This document shows, piece by piece, positions 15,523 to 24,887 of a DNA stretch of 64,000 bases. The position numbers and the translations under genes were made by a program. Location of the stretch: contig CAYPYD010000001.1 in NCBI GenBank assembly GCA_964415195.1, forward strand, positions 124,001-188,000, read 5' to 3'. The notes below the pieces were generated by a model that saw only the letters and a program-made list of their open reading frames with translations, was not told the DNA's origin and did not search any database. The stretch comes from WTXA01 sp964415195. Its GTDB lineage: Bacteria; Bacillota; TC1. Every line of letters starts with the position of its first letter. Positions within the stretch are counted from its first letter, which is position 1.

Positions 15523-15545
15523 AGCAACCTCAGGGTTGCTTTTTT
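15523..15545 (+). terminator. terminator of the accessory gene
   Basis: AGCAACC / GGTTGCT with a TCAG loop and six T, twelve bases after the stop codon. Confidence 0.85.
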
Positions 15546-15573
15546 AATGCAAAAAAACAAGAAAGGACAATAA

Positions 15574-16728
15574 ATGCTAATAGAAAAAATAAACATAGAA
15601 AAATTAAAAGAGTATGAGAATAATGCGAAGGAACATCCAGAAGAACAAATTAATCAAATTATAGAATCAATTAAGATGTTTGGGTTTAATGATCCAATAG
15701 CTATAGATGAAAACAATATGATCATTGAAGGTCATGGAAGACTGTATGCTCTTCAAAAATTAGGATATGAGCAAGTTGATTGTATTAGACTTAGCCATTT
15801 AAGCAAGAAAGAAAAGAAAGGCTATATTCTAGCACATAATAAGCTGACTATGAATACAGGCTTTGACATAGAGAAACTTAACTTAGAACTAGATTCAATC
15901 GATGATATAGATATGAGCTTGTTTGGTTTTGAATTATTTGAACCAGAAGCAGAAGTGATTGAAGATGACTATGAAGTTGTATTACCTGAAGAACCGAAAG
16001 CCAAACTAGGGGAAGTGTACGAACTAGGAAAGCACAGGTTGATGTGTGGCGATAGCACCAAGATTGAAGATGTTAATAAACTCATGAATGGTGAAGAAGC
16101 TAACATGTTACTAACAGACCCTCCATATAACGTGGATTACCAGGGAAAGACAAAAGATGCACTCAAGATTATTAATGATAAGATGCCTGATGATAAATTC
16201 AGGCTCTTTTTATTTGATGCCTTCAAGTGTGCTAATGAAGTAATGAAAGAAGGAGCAGTATTCTACATATGGCATGCTGATTCTGAAGGCTATAATTTTA
16301 GAGGTGCTTGTTGTGATACAGGTTGGAAAATAAGACAGTGTTTAATCTGGAATAAGAATTCTTTGATTCTAGGCAGACAAGATTACCACTGGAAGCATGA
16401 ACCTTGCTTGTATGGATGGAAAGAAGGAGCAGGGCATATATGGGCCGGGGACAGGAAACAAACAACTGTCCTTGATTTTGATAAACCTACAGTCAATGCT
16501 GAACATCCAACAATGAAACCTGTAGCTTTATTTGATTATCAGATAAAGAACAACACTAAAAAGAATGATAAAGTACTAGACCTTTTTGCAGGAAGTGGTA
16601 CTACAATAATTGCATGTGAGCAAAATGAAAGAATTGGTTATTGCATGGAACTAGATCCTAAATATGTCGATGTGATAATTGATAGATGGGAAAAACTTTC
16701 AGGAGGTAAAGCTATTAAAATTTCATAA
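15574..16728 (+). CDS. ParB-like plus DNA adenine methyltransferase fusion
   Basis: Encodes 384 aa. Residues 1-130 are a ParB/Srx-like domain (EGHGRLYALQKLGY). Residues about 145-380 are a beta-class DNA methylase with DPPY at 182-185 ahead of FAGSGTT at 338-344, which fits N6-adenine modification. This fusion is usual in phages just before the small terminase, without a partner nuclease. It probably protects phage DNA from host restriction or marks packaging sites. Confidence 0.92.
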   Translation: MLIEKINIEKLKEYENNAKEHPEEQINQIIESIKMFGFNDPIAIDENNMIIEGHGRLYALQKLGYEQVDCIRLSHLSKKEKKGYILAHNKLTMNTGFDIEKLNLELDSIDDIDMSLFGFELFEPEAEVIEDDYEVVLPEEPKAKLGEVYELGKHRLMCGDSTKIEDVNKLMNGEEANMLLTDPPYNVDYQGKTKDALKIINDKMPDDKFRLFLFDAFKCANEVMKEGAVFYIWHADSEGYNFRGACCDTGWKIRQCLIWNKNSLILGRQDYHWKHEPCLYGWKEGAGHIWAGDRKQTTVLDFDKPTVNAEHPTMKPVALFDYQIKNNTKKNDKVLDLFAGSGTTIIACEQNERIGYCMELDPKYVDVIIDRWEKLSGGKAIKIS

Positions 16729-16746
16729 AAGTTAGGAGGTGATATT

Positions 16747-17076
16747 TTGGCAAGGCCTCTGAAACAGATTGATAAACGAGAGTTCGAACTACTTTGTGGG
16801 TTGCAATGCACCCAGGCAGAGATAGCGGACTTTTTTGATTGTGATGTTGACACTATTCAAGCATGGTGTAAACGTGAATATAAATTGAGTTTTTCCGAAG
16901 TTTTTAGACGAAAAAGGGGGAAAGGAAAAATATCCCTAAGAAGGAAACAATGGAAACTAGCAGACACAAGCCCGGCAATGGCAATATTTCTTGGTAAACA
17001 AATATTAGATCAACGTGATAATTTCAGTATTGATATACAAGAAAATAAGCTGGGTTGGTATAAGGATAACGATTAA
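16747..17076 (+). CDS. HTH protein upstream of the terminase
   Basis: Encodes 109 aa from a TTG start behind a perfect AGGAGGTGA. LLCGLQCTQAEIADFFDCDVDTIQAWCKR is a helix-turn-helix resembling the DNA-recognition part of small terminases. The C-terminus ends LGWYKDND, echoing the IGWYKEDDD end of the neighbouring terminase small subunit, perhaps a shared docking tail. It may assist packaging-site recognition. Confidence 0.75.
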   Translation: MARPLKQIDKREFELLCGLQCTQAEIADFFDCDVDTIQAWCKREYKLSFSEVFRRKRGKGKISLRRKQWKLADTSPAMAIFLGKQILDQRDNFSIDIQENKLGWYKDND

Positions 17077-17094
17077 AACGATGGAGGTGGTATT

Positions 17095-17529
17095 GTGGAG
17101 CTTACAGAAAAACAAAAAAGATTTGTTGATTATTATATAGAGCTGGGCAATGCCACCCAAGCTGCTATTAAAGCTAATTATCCACAGAAAACTGCAGCTA
17201 ATACAGGTTCTAAACTACTTAAAAATAAAAAGGTTGCATTAGAACTTAAAAAAAGAATGGAACTATTGGAAAGTGAGAGAATTGCTGATGCTAATGAAGT
17301 CTTAAAATATCTAACTTCTGTAATGAGAGGAGAAGTATGTGAAGAAACGGTTGTAGTTGAGGCAAAGGGAGATTTTGAAAGTAAAGCAAGAGTGGTTAAA
17401 AAACAAGTAACGCCAAAGGATAGAAACAAAGCAGCTGAATTACTAGCTAAAAGACATGGTCTGTTAAGTGATAGATTGGAATTAACTGTAACAGAAATCG
17501 GCTGGTACAAGGAAGATGATGACAAGTGA
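17095..17529 (+). CDS. terminase small subunit
   Basis: Encodes 144 aa from GTG behind GGAGGTGG. LTEKQKRFVDYYIELGNATQAAIKANYPQ is the canonical N-terminus of terminase_2-type small subunits. It recognises the pac or cos region and hands DNA to the large subunit. It overlaps the terL start by four bases. Confidence 0.92.
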   Translation: MELTEKQKRFVDYYIELGNATQAAIKANYPQKTAANTGSKLLKNKKVALELKKRMELLESERIADANEVLKYLTSVMRGEVCEETVVVEAKGDFESKARVVKKQVTPKDRNKAAELLAKRHGLLSDRLELTVTEIGWYKEDDDK

Positions 17530-18752
17530 AAAAGCTGAGAAAAGAACCTTTTAATAAATGGGTTTGGAAAATCTTAGATAACTATAAGCATAGAATTGAA
17601 GTCTATTATGGTGGTGCTGGTTCTGGTAAATCCTATGGAGCAATGCAAAAGGTTATATTAAAAGCCTGCAACTCTAAAAGACGTGTATTGGTAATAAGAA
17701 AAGTACAAAGGACCATTAAAGAATCTATATTTAGGCTTACATTAGAATTATTAGGACAAGCTGGACTAACTCAGTTTGCAAAGATAAACCGAACAGACTT
17801 CACGATTGTATTAAGTAATGGAAGTGAATTTATATTCAAAGGTTTAGATGATCCTGAGAAGATAAAATCAATTCATGGAATAACAGATATAGTTATTGAG
17901 GAAGCTACCGATATTACTTTAGATGATTTTACCCAGTTAAATCTTAGATTAAGACCTGGTATTGATGTTAAGGACCCACAAATATTCCTAATGTTTAACC
18001 CGGTGTCAAAAGTTAATTGGGTTTATCCATATTTCTTTGTTAATAAACCAAAAGATTGCTTAGTAATTAAGACAAACTATAAAGATAACAAGTTCCTTAC
18101 CAAGGATTATATTAAGACCTTAGAAGATATGGCATATAGAAACCCAGCATATTATAAAATTTATGCTCTTGGTACTTTCGCTACACTAGACAAACTAGTT
18201 TATAGATATACAAAGAGATTAATACCATTCGAGGAAGTGAAAGAACTTCCTCTTTTTTGTGGCCTAGACTTTGGTTATATTAATGATCCGTCAGCTTTTA
18301 TCTCTGTTAGAATCGATGAAATAAAGAAAAAAATATATATTGTCGATGAGTACTTCAAAAAAGGAATGTTAAATGATGAAATAGCTAGGACCATTAATGA
18401 CTTAGGTTACTCTAAGGAAGTTATAACAGCTGATAGTGCTGAACAAAAATCAATTGCAGAAATTAAAAAATATGGAATATCAAGAATTAAGGAAGCAAGG
18501 AAAGGTCCTGATAGTGTTATAAATGGTATTCAATACATTCAGCAATATGAGTTGATAGTGGATGAAAGGTGTCCGAAAATTATCGAGGAATTAGACAACT
18601 ACACTTGGATGAAGGACAAGAAGTCTGGAGAATACGTTAATAAACCAGTAGATATGTTTAATCATGGACTTGATGCTTTAAGATATGCAATTGAATCATT
18701 GATTAAAGGTGCAAATAAAATGACAGTCAGAAAGAAACCAATCGGATTATAG
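17526..18752 (+). CDS. terminase large subunit (PBSX/SPP1-like)
   Basis: Encodes 408 aa from GTG. Walker A GGAGSGKS (29-36) and Walker B/catalytic IVIEEATD near 125 form the packaging ATPase. The C-terminal RNase-H-like nuclease is seen in FCGLDFGYINDPSAF and ITADSAE. It powers DNA translocation into proheads and makes the packaging cut. Confidence 0.95.
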   Translation: MKKLRKEPFNKWVWKILDNYKHRIEVYYGGAGSGKSYGAMQKVILKACNSKRRVLVIRKVQRTIKESIFRLTLELLGQAGLTQFAKINRTDFTIVLSNGSEFIFKGLDDPEKIKSIHGITDIVIEEATDITLDDFTQLNLRLRPGIDVKDPQIFLMFNPVSKVNWVYPYFFVNKPKDCLVIKTNYKDNKFLTKDYIKTLEDMAYRNPAYYKIYALGTFATLDKLVYRYTKRLIPFEEVKELPLFCGLDFGYINDPSAFISVRIDEIKKKIYIVDEYFKKGMLNDEIARTINDLGYSKEVITADSAEQKSIAEIKKYGISRIKEARKGPDSVINGIQYIQQYELIVDERCPKIIEELDNYTWMKDKKSGEYVNKPVDMFNHGLDALRYAIESLIKGANKMTVRKKPIGL

Positions 18753-18761
18753 GAGGATGAA

Positions 18762-20072
18762 ATGGAAATATTAGAAAAGGTATTTTATAGATCAGAAGAT
18801 ACTAACTTTGGTGACAAGGAAGTATTGAAAAAGCTATTTGAAACACATGAATCACTAATAGAGTATTATAAGAAAAATCGTGAGCGTTATTTAGGGAAAC
18901 AAGATGTGTTTTTACTCAAAACAAAAGAAGGAAAACCTAATAATCAGATATGTGTCAATTTCATCAAGTATATAACCGATATGGAGTGTGGTTATTTTGC
19001 AGGACTACCTTGGACCTATAGCTTAGGTGATAAAAATATAGCAGAAACATTTTCTGCTATTAAGGATAATAATGAATTAGAAAACATTGATTATAATCAT
19101 GCAGAAAACTGTAGTATTTATGGCCATAGTTTTGAACTTCAATTTATTGATGGCCAAGGTGAATATAGGATGATTGATTTGTTGCCTGAGAATGTCATTA
19201 TGATTTATTCTGATACAGTTGAGAAATCAAGATTAGCTGCAATTTACTATGCTAGTAAAATCGATAGTTCTAACAAGATTGTTCAAGTGGGAACAATATA
19301 TACCAGGGATTATCAACAGGACTTTTTATTAAGTGAAGGTAATTTGTTATTAGAACAAGAAACTGTAAATAACATAGGCAAAGTTGCCATAGTTGAGTTT
19401 AAACAAAACAAATATCGTACTTCATGCTTTGATGATATCTTAACAATGATAGATGCATATAATAAAGGTATTTCAGAAAAGGCTAATGATGTTGAATACT
19501 TTGCAGATGCATATCTTCTCATTGCTGGTGCTGTTTTGGATGAGGGAACTGCAAAAAGCCTAAAACTAGACAGATTAATATATTTAGAAGAATTAACCGA
19601 CAAATATGATATAAGATTTCTGGAAAAACCTAATGCAGATGGTAGCCAGGAGAACTTACTGGATAGATTAAGAAAAGAAATCTTTACTATATCAGGTGTG
19701 CCGGATATGACAGCTGAGGACTTTGGAAATGCATCTGGTAAATCATTAAGATATAGGATGCTGGCATTAGAGAATTCAAGAACTAAAAAAGAGATGCAAT
19801 TCAGGTCAGCATTAAGACAAAGATTCAAACATCTATTAAGTTGGTTAGGGAAATTAACTGGAACAGGTTTTGGTGGTAATAATATAGACTTTACATTCTT
19901 TAAGAATATACCTGCTGATATTGCAGAAGAGATTTCAAATGCAAAGAATCTAAGTGGAGTTGTCAGTCAGAAAACACAACTTGAAACTTTAAGTATTGTA
20001 GATGATGTTAAAGAAGAAATTGAGTTAATTAATAAAGAAAAAGGTTCTATTGATGAGTTTCCAAGGGTTTAA
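18762..20072 (+). CDS. portal protein (SPP1 family)
   Basis: Encodes 436 aa, the dodecameric ring at the head vertex. Matches the SPP1-type portal pattern with DMECGYFAGLPW near residue 70, the long central helices and the ISGVPDMTAEDFGNASGKSLRYRM segment near 310. It follows terL by nine bases and precedes the MuF gene. Confidence 0.93.
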   Translation: MEILEKVFYRSEDTNFGDKEVLKKLFETHESLIEYYKKNRERYLGKQDVFLLKTKEGKPNNQICVNFIKYITDMECGYFAGLPWTYSLGDKNIAETFSAIKDNNELENIDYNHAENCSIYGHSFELQFIDGQGEYRMIDLLPENVIMIYSDTVEKSRLAAIYYASKIDSSNKIVQVGTIYTRDYQQDFLLSEGNLLLEQETVNNIGKVAIVEFKQNKYRTSCFDDILTMIDAYNKGISEKANDVEYFADAYLLIAGAVLDEGTAKSLKLDRLIYLEELTDKYDIRFLEKPNADGSQENLLDRLRKEIFTISGVPDMTAEDFGNASGKSLRYRMLALENSRTKKEMQFRSALRQRFKHLLSWLGKLTGTGFGGNNIDFTFFKNIPADIAEEISNAKNLSGVVSQKTQLETLSIVDDVKEEIELINKEKGSIDEFPRV

Positions 20073-20074
20073 TT

Positions 20075-21877
20075 ATGGGAGATATAAAAGAAAAGCCTAG
20101 TAAGTACTGGGCAGATAGACAAATTGCTGATGTTAAAAAGACAGATGCTGAAGCTTTAACTGCATTCAAAGAAATGCAATCTCATTACAGTAAACTAGAA
20201 AAAGAGTTGAACAATGAGGTTGCATATTTTTATCAGAAATATGGTAAGGATAATATATTAGAATTTAGTAGTCTAAGAAATAAGGCTGATAAGTCAGACC
20301 TTGATATGCTTTACCAGGACTGGGAGGGATTCGCAGAAAAATATCCTACATATGCTCATCTTAAACCTGTTAGGGGAAATATGTATAAACTTGATAGATA
20401 TGAAATGCTTATTGAGAAGTCTAGGTATCAACTGAGTGAACTTGGAGCCAAAGAAGCTGAGATAATGAATAGATCATTAAAAGGAACTGCTAAAAGTACA
20501 TATTCAAGTATGGGTAAAGCATTAAGCGGTAATGTGGCCATGCTTGATGATCTACAAGCTGATAAGATGATTGGAACTAAGTGGATTAGTGGTCAAAATT
20601 ATTCTGATAGACTTTGGAAGAACAAGGATAAACTACTAGGCCATTTAGATTATGAGTTAAGAAACGGTGTTATCCGGGGTGATGACTTTAATACAATGAC
20701 TGCTCACCTAAGAAATATAACTGGTGTGGGTAAATCAGATGCAGAAAGACTAATAAGAACAGAAACTAGTTATATTGCGAATAGGGCCAATATGCAGAAT
20801 TACATTGATAATGGTTTAAAATTCTATGAATATTTGGCCGTAGAGGATAGCAGAACTAGTCAGGCATGTAATGGATTCAACGGAAAGATTCTACCTATAG
20901 ACAAGGCAATTATAGGAACTAATTACCCACCTTTACATCCTAACTGTAGAAGTAGAGCTTTACCGGTTAGTAATAGGAGAGCAAAGCTAATTGAAGATAA
21001 AAAACTGTTAAAATCTAAATCAACGAAGAATAGACAAATAAAAATAAATACATCAAACGATACCTATAATAAATTAGGAAAAGATCATTATGATGAACTA
21101 CATGATCTAATTAATAAAGCACCGGCTAATGAAAAGAAATTGTGGGAGTTGTACGAAGATAAATTTGTATATGGCTCCACAAATCACAATAGAATTGATT
21201 GCTATAGCCCACTTAATAGGCATGTAAGTATCAATGCTCAAAATATTAGAAATCCAAGAAGAGGATGGGAAGCTAAAAACGAGGTTTTATTTCATGAGTT
21301 GGGTCACTTTATGGATCATGCATCAGGGATGAAAATCAATAGTTCTGCTTATTATAAAGCTGATAGTTGGTTTAGTTATACTTATAAAAATAATCTTTTT
21401 GGAAATACTTTAAATGATGAAGTAAAGGAACACATAAAGGTTTTGGGCAAAGTAGTTAAAAATGATTTGACAACTTTTGCTAATGATATCAACTATTTGC
21501 ATCAAAAGGGATATATAAGTAATACGGCAATTGACTTATATAAACAAACTGGCAGAATACCAAGTATTCCTAAATATAACATAGCTGAAGTGTATTCTGC
21601 GATGAAAAGAGAATTAAGAGCCTTACCAGAAATTTCAAGAGCTAATATATCAGATATCTTCGATGCAGGAACATTGGCAAAAGCTAACGCTGGCTTAGGT
21701 CATGGCAAGAATTACTGGAAGAATAGTGTTGAAAATCAGTCAGTAGAAGCATTTGCAGAATTTTATGCAAGTTCTATAGCCAATAAGGATAGTTTAAAAG
21801 TTCTAAAAAATTATTTCCCTAAATCATATAAGGTGTATAATGAGATTATAAAAGAAATGATAAAAGGAGGGGTTTAA
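20075..21877 (+). CDS. MuF-domain head protein fused to a metallopeptidase-like domain
   Basis: Encodes 600 aa. Residues 1-300 are an SPP1 gp7/MuF minor head protein, ending with YLAVEDSRTSQACNGFNG and PPLHPNCRSRALP. Residues about 330-600 are extra. They contain HELGH (407-411) and downstream glutamates in VEAFAEFYAS (558-566), the pattern of a zincin protease. MuF proteins with C-terminal effector domains are described as phage-carried polymorphic toxins. The small gene that follows could be the immunity partner. A virion protease role is the alternative. Confidence 0.9.
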   Translation: MGDIKEKPSKYWADRQIADVKKTDAEALTAFKEMQSHYSKLEKELNNEVAYFYQKYGKDNILEFSSLRNKADKSDLDMLYQDWEGFAEKYPTYAHLKPVRGNMYKLDRYEMLIEKSRYQLSELGAKEAEIMNRSLKGTAKSTYSSMGKALSGNVAMLDDLQADKMIGTKWISGQNYSDRLWKNKDKLLGHLDYELRNGVIRGDDFNTMTAHLRNITGVGKSDAERLIRTETSYIANRANMQNYIDNGLKFYEYLAVEDSRTSQACNGFNGKILPIDKAIIGTNYPPLHPNCRSRALPVSNRRAKLIEDKKLLKSKSTKNRQIKINTSNDTYNKLGKDHYDELHDLINKAPANEKKLWELYEDKFVYGSTNHNRIDCYSPLNRHVSINAQNIRNPRRGWEAKNEVLFHELGHFMDHASGMKINSSAYYKADSWFSYTYKNNLFGNTLNDEVKEHIKVLGKVVKNDLTTFANDINYLHQKGYISNTAIDLYKQTGRIPSIPKYNIAEVYSAMKRELRALPEISRANISDIFDAGTLAKANAGLGHGKNYWKNSVENQSVEAFAEFYASSIANKDSLKVLKNYFPKSYKVYNEIIKEMIKGGV

Positions 21878-22057
21878 ATGGCAACCGATAAAGAATTAAC
21901 TAGTTATTTAGAAATGTATGCAGATAAATTTGAAGATTGTTTTCCTACATTTATGGCAAGCAATTTATCAAATGATCAGATAATTGAAGAAATAGAAAAA
22001 GCTATAAACACAGGGAAGCCTTTTGAACCAGCTTTAGTAGAAGGCGAAAAATACTAA
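21878..22057 (+). CDS. small acidic protein after the MuF fusion, possible immunity protein
   Basis: Encodes 59 aa with many acidic residues, behind AGGAGGGG, starting at the base after the MuF stop. It is closed by a terminator, so the pair shares one message end. No catalytic motif. Size, charge and position fit an immunity protein, but similar small proteins occur elsewhere in phages without known role. Confidence 0.65.
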   Translation: MATDKELTSYLEMYADKFEDCFPTFMASNLSNDQIIEEIEKAINTGKPFEPALVEGEKY

Positions 22058-22080
22058 ATAATTAAATACTAGTCAATCAA

Positions 22081-22101
22081 GACACCTAAGGGTGTCTTTT
22101 T
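22081..22101 (+). terminator. terminator before the scaffold gene
   Basis: GACACC / GGTGTC with a TAAG loop and TTTTT. It separates the portal-MuF block from the scaffold-capsid block. Confidence 0.8.
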
Positions 22102-22190
22102 GTATGCCCAAAACGTGGTGTATGGCAAAAAAAGCTCCATGATTAAGGTTAAAGTTTTACCGTAAAAACTATTTTGAAAGGATGATGAAA

Positions 22191-22757
22191 ATGACAAAGG
22201 AAATTGAAAACAAATTCAAGCTAAATCTGCAATTGCATGGGGAACCAGGTGATCCACCTACAGAACCTCCAAAAGAGCCTCCAGTTGAACCACCAAAGGA
22301 ACCACCTGTAGAGCCTCCGAAAGATGAAAATTTCACTAGAAAAGATGTTAATGCAATGATTGCAGCAGCAGTAAAAAAAGCACAAGAGGAAGCTAAAAAG
22401 CAGATTGAGGAAGAAAAAAGGATTTCAACGTTATCTGCCGAGGAAAAAGCTAAAGAAGAAAAAAGAGCCTTAGAGGAGAAACTGAAAGAGTATGAAAGCA
22501 AAGAGGCATATAACAATGCTTTGACCGATACCAAAAAAGAGCTTGAGGATAGGAAATTACCTTTGGGATTTGCTGAATTCCTAGTTGATTCAGACAGTAC
22601 GAAAGCACTTGAAAGTATTAAAACTTTTGAAAAGTCTTTTAAAGAAGAAGTGCAAAAAGCGGTGGAAGAAAGATTGAAAAATCCTAATGCACCAAAGAAC
22701 CTAGAACATGGTTTAACTCAGGAAGAACAATTAAAACAAGCCTTTGGGCTTAAATAA
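22191..22757 (+). CDS. capsid scaffold protein (DUF4355-like)
   Basis: Encodes 188 aa. An N-terminal proline-rich repeat (PPKEPPVEPP units, about 18-44) is followed by a long coiled coil (about 55-115) and a C-terminal helical segment, typical of phage scaffolds preceding the major capsid gene. I start at 22191 so that AAAGGATGAT serves as the ribosome site, as in the capsid gene; ATG codons at 22182 and 22185 overlap that site. Confidence 0.85.
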   Translation: MTKEIENKFKLNLQLHGEPGDPPTEPPKEPPVEPPKEPPVEPPKDENFTRKDVNAMIAAAVKKAQEEAKKQIEEEKRISTLSAEEKAKEEKRALEEKLKEYESKEAYNNALTDTKKELEDRKLPLGFAEFLVDSDSTKALESIKTFEKSFKEEVQKAVEERLKNPNAPKNLEHGLTQEEQLKQAFGLK

Positions 22758-22774
22758 GAAAGGATGATTTAAAA

Positions 22775-23662
22775 ATGGCAAATGTTGTAAATTATGCTGA
22801 TAAAGTCAGTAAAGTTATTGAAGAGAAATACCTGCATACATTATTAACAAAGGACTTAGGAGTAAACGACCCAACACTTGAATGGGATGGAGCTGAAACC
22901 ATTAAAGTACCAACACTAGAAGTTGGAGGATTTGGCGAGCATTCAAGAGATGGTGGATGGAACAGAAAAAGTGTAAGTAATGACTGGACTCCATATAAAG
23001 CGAGACACGATAGAGACGTTGAATTCTATGTTGATAAGCAACAAGTAAAAGATACTAACAATGTTCTAAATATTGGGAATATTGCAAATAAATTCATTGT
23101 AACAAAAAGTGTTGAAGAAAAGGATAGTTATAGAATTTCTACTATCGCTTCTGATTGGGATGCAAATGGTGGAACTCCAATTACTACTGCTTTAACTGCT
23201 AGTAATATTTTGACAATCTTTGATGACATGATGTTTGCAATGAATGAAGCAGGTGTTCCAGAAGAAGGTAGAATCCTGTATCTAACAAACACAACTAAGA
23301 GATTATTTACTGAAGCAATTGATGCAGCTAAAATGAGAAATATTGCTGATGGAACAACTACTATAGTAAGAGGTGTAAACAACCTTGATAATGTAAAACT
23401 TATTCCAGTTCCTGCAGCTAGAATGAAAGATGGATATGTTTACACTGATGGTTGCGAACCTGCACCATTAGCTAAACAAATTAACATGCTATTGATTCAT
23501 CCTTCCTCAGTAATGCCAGTACTTAAAACTCAGTCAATTTATTTCTTTGAGCCTGGACAACATACATCTGGTGATGGATATTTATATCAGCATAGAGAGT
23601 TGTCAGATATTCTAGTGAAAAAATCTAAAATTGCAGGTATTGCAGTTCATAAAAATGCTTAA
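22775..23662 (+). CDS. major capsid protein
   Basis: Encodes 295 aa. It follows the scaffold gene by 17 bases and has an HK97-fold-like composition (VPTLEVGGFGEHSRDGGW in the N-arm, LTNTTKRLFTEAI and IHPSSVMPVLKTQSIYFFEPGQHTSGDGYLYQHR in the C-terminal half). It assembles the icosahedral head. No N-terminal delta domain, consistent with a separate scaffold. Confidence 0.88.
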   Translation: MANVVNYADKVSKVIEEKYLHTLLTKDLGVNDPTLEWDGAETIKVPTLEVGGFGEHSRDGGWNRKSVSNDWTPYKARHDRDVEFYVDKQQVKDTNNVLNIGNIANKFIVTKSVEEKDSYRISTIASDWDANGGTPITTALTASNILTIFDDMMFAMNEAGVPEEGRILYLTNTTKRLFTEAIDAAKMRNIADGTTTIVRGVNNLDNVKLIPVPAARMKDGYVYTDGCEPAPLAKQINMLLIHPSSVMPVLKTQSIYFFEPGQHTSGDGYLYQHRELSDILVKKSKIAGIAVHKNA

Positions 23663-23680
23663 TGAAGAAAGGAGACTAAT

Positions 23681-23851
23681 ATGTTAGTAAGAAATGGAGC
23701 TAAATTTTTAAAAATTGAACCAAAGGACCTAGGTCATTATATTGCCTTAGGCTATGAGGAATTTAAGGTTGAAAATGTGAAAGAAGCTAAATCTCCGAAA
23801 GAACCGAAGGAACCAAAAGAACCGAAAGTGCCAGCAGGAGATAAAGAATAG
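23681..23851 (+). CDS. small head-region protein with KEP repeats
   Basis: Encodes 56 aa behind AAAGGAG. The first 30 residues (MLVRNGAKFLKIEPKDLGHYIALGYEE) look folded, the tail is PKEPKEPKEPK. Similar small proteins lie after capsid genes in related phages. Possibly a head decoration or assembly factor. Confidence 0.65.
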   Translation: MLVRNGAKFLKIEPKDLGHYIALGYEEFKVENVKEAKSPKEPKEPKEPKVPAGDKE

Positions 23852-23863
23852 GAGGGTGTCTGA

Positions 23864-24190
23864 ATGGATGACTCCACAATGATTAGTACAATTAAAAAAT
23901 TACTATTAGCGGGTGATAGTGTCAGTGATGAGGCTATCACCTTTTATATTGGACTGGTAAAGAAAAGAATTAAAGCTAAATGTGAGACTAGTGCCTATCC
24001 CACTGATATGGATGAAATAACAATCGATATAGTTGTTTCTTATATCAACCGAAGGGGCAAAGAAGGCTATTCTAATGAATCAGAAGGAGAAGTTAGCGTA
24101 AGTATGATAGGTGATTTACTAGCTCCTTATAGCGATGATTTCGAGGCCTACAAGAAGAGTCAGGGAACAGGAAAGCTGAGGTTTATCTAA
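23864..24190 (+). CDS. head-tail connector (gp6-like)
   Basis: Encodes 108 aa. Helical TMISTIKKLLLAGDSVSDEAITFYI ... IDIVVSYINRRGKEGYSNESEGEVSVS matches the adaptor family that extends the portal ring. The stop overlaps the next ATG by one base. Confidence 0.85.
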   Translation: MDDSTMISTIKKLLLAGDSVSDEAITFYIGLVKKRIKAKCETSAYPTDMDEITIDIVVSYINRRGKEGYSNESEGEVSVSMIGDLLAPYSDDFEAYKKSQGTGKLRFI

Positions 24191-24507
24191 TGATTAATAT
24201 TAAGTTTTTAAAAACTGGTACCGGGCCAGAAGATGAATTAGGCAACAAGATTAAAGTTGATATTGAAATTGGAATATTAGAAGGTAACATATCTACAATA
24301 AAGAGCAGTATTTTAAATAATACTGCTCAAAATTCAATTAGTTATGATGTTACTAAAACAGTTCATTCTTTATCGGTTCCTTATAATGAAATGATTTATC
24401 TTGAAGCTACCAAAGCAGAGGTTAATGGACAAATGTATGATTTGAAAGAAAAAACGATACATTCAAAGAACAATAAACTAATGATCTATTGTCAGAAGGT
24501 GAAATGA
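24190..24507 (+). CDS. head-closure/stopper-like protein
   Basis: Encodes 105 aa, beta-rich, in the position of the SPP1 gp16-type stopper between connector and tail-completion genes. Assigned mainly from gene order. Confidence 0.7.
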   Translation: MINIKFLKTGTGPEDELGNKIKVDIEIGILEGNISTIKSSILNNTAQNSISYDVTKTVHSLSVPYNEMIYLEATKAEVNGQMYDLKEKTIHSKNNKLMIYCQKVK

Positions 24508-24878
24508 TGAGTGGAAATTTCAGATTCATTGGTACAGATAAACTTAAAAAAGTTCTAGATAATTGTGTTGATTCAAGTAATGAATTTATTGCAATTGTAA
24601 CTGATACAACCTCTGATATTATGAATGATAGCCAAAAGAACCTTAACCCACATTATAAGACCGGGGCATTATCAAAAAGCGGAAGTTTTAACATTAAGGG
24701 TTTAAATGGTGAAGTTGGATATTCTGTAAAGTATGCACCTCATGTTGAGTATGGTCATAGGACCAGGGGTGGTGGATTTGTGGCAGGTGTTAAATATTTA
24801 CATAATGCTGTTGAAAACAATAGAGATGCTCATCAGAAGGCAGTAAGTGATCTTGTTAAAAAGTTAACTGGAAATTAG
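24504..24878 (+). CDS. HK97 gp10-like head-tail joining protein
   Basis: Encodes 124 aa. KNLNPHYKTGALSKSGSF and YAPHVEYGHRTRGGGFV are the hallmark of the gp10 family. The ATGATGA start overlaps the previous stop behind GAAGGTG; a TTG at 24489 in frame is less likely. Confidence 0.88.
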   Translation: MMSGNFRFIGTDKLKKVLDNCVDSSNEFIAIVTDTTSDIMNDSQKNLNPHYKTGALSKSGSFNIKGLNGEVGYSVKYAPHVEYGHRTRGGGFVAGVKYLHNAVENNRDAHQKAVSDLVKKLTGN

Positions 24879-24887
24879 GAGGATTAT

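Noticed and set aside
22248..22325. Tandem repeat as a CRISPR-like or mobile element
   Set aside because: The repeat is an in-frame PPxEPP-coding stretch without spacers.
22169..22534. Minus-strand ORF with serine and glycine repeats
   Set aside because: It is antisense to the proline-rich repeat of the scaffold gene.
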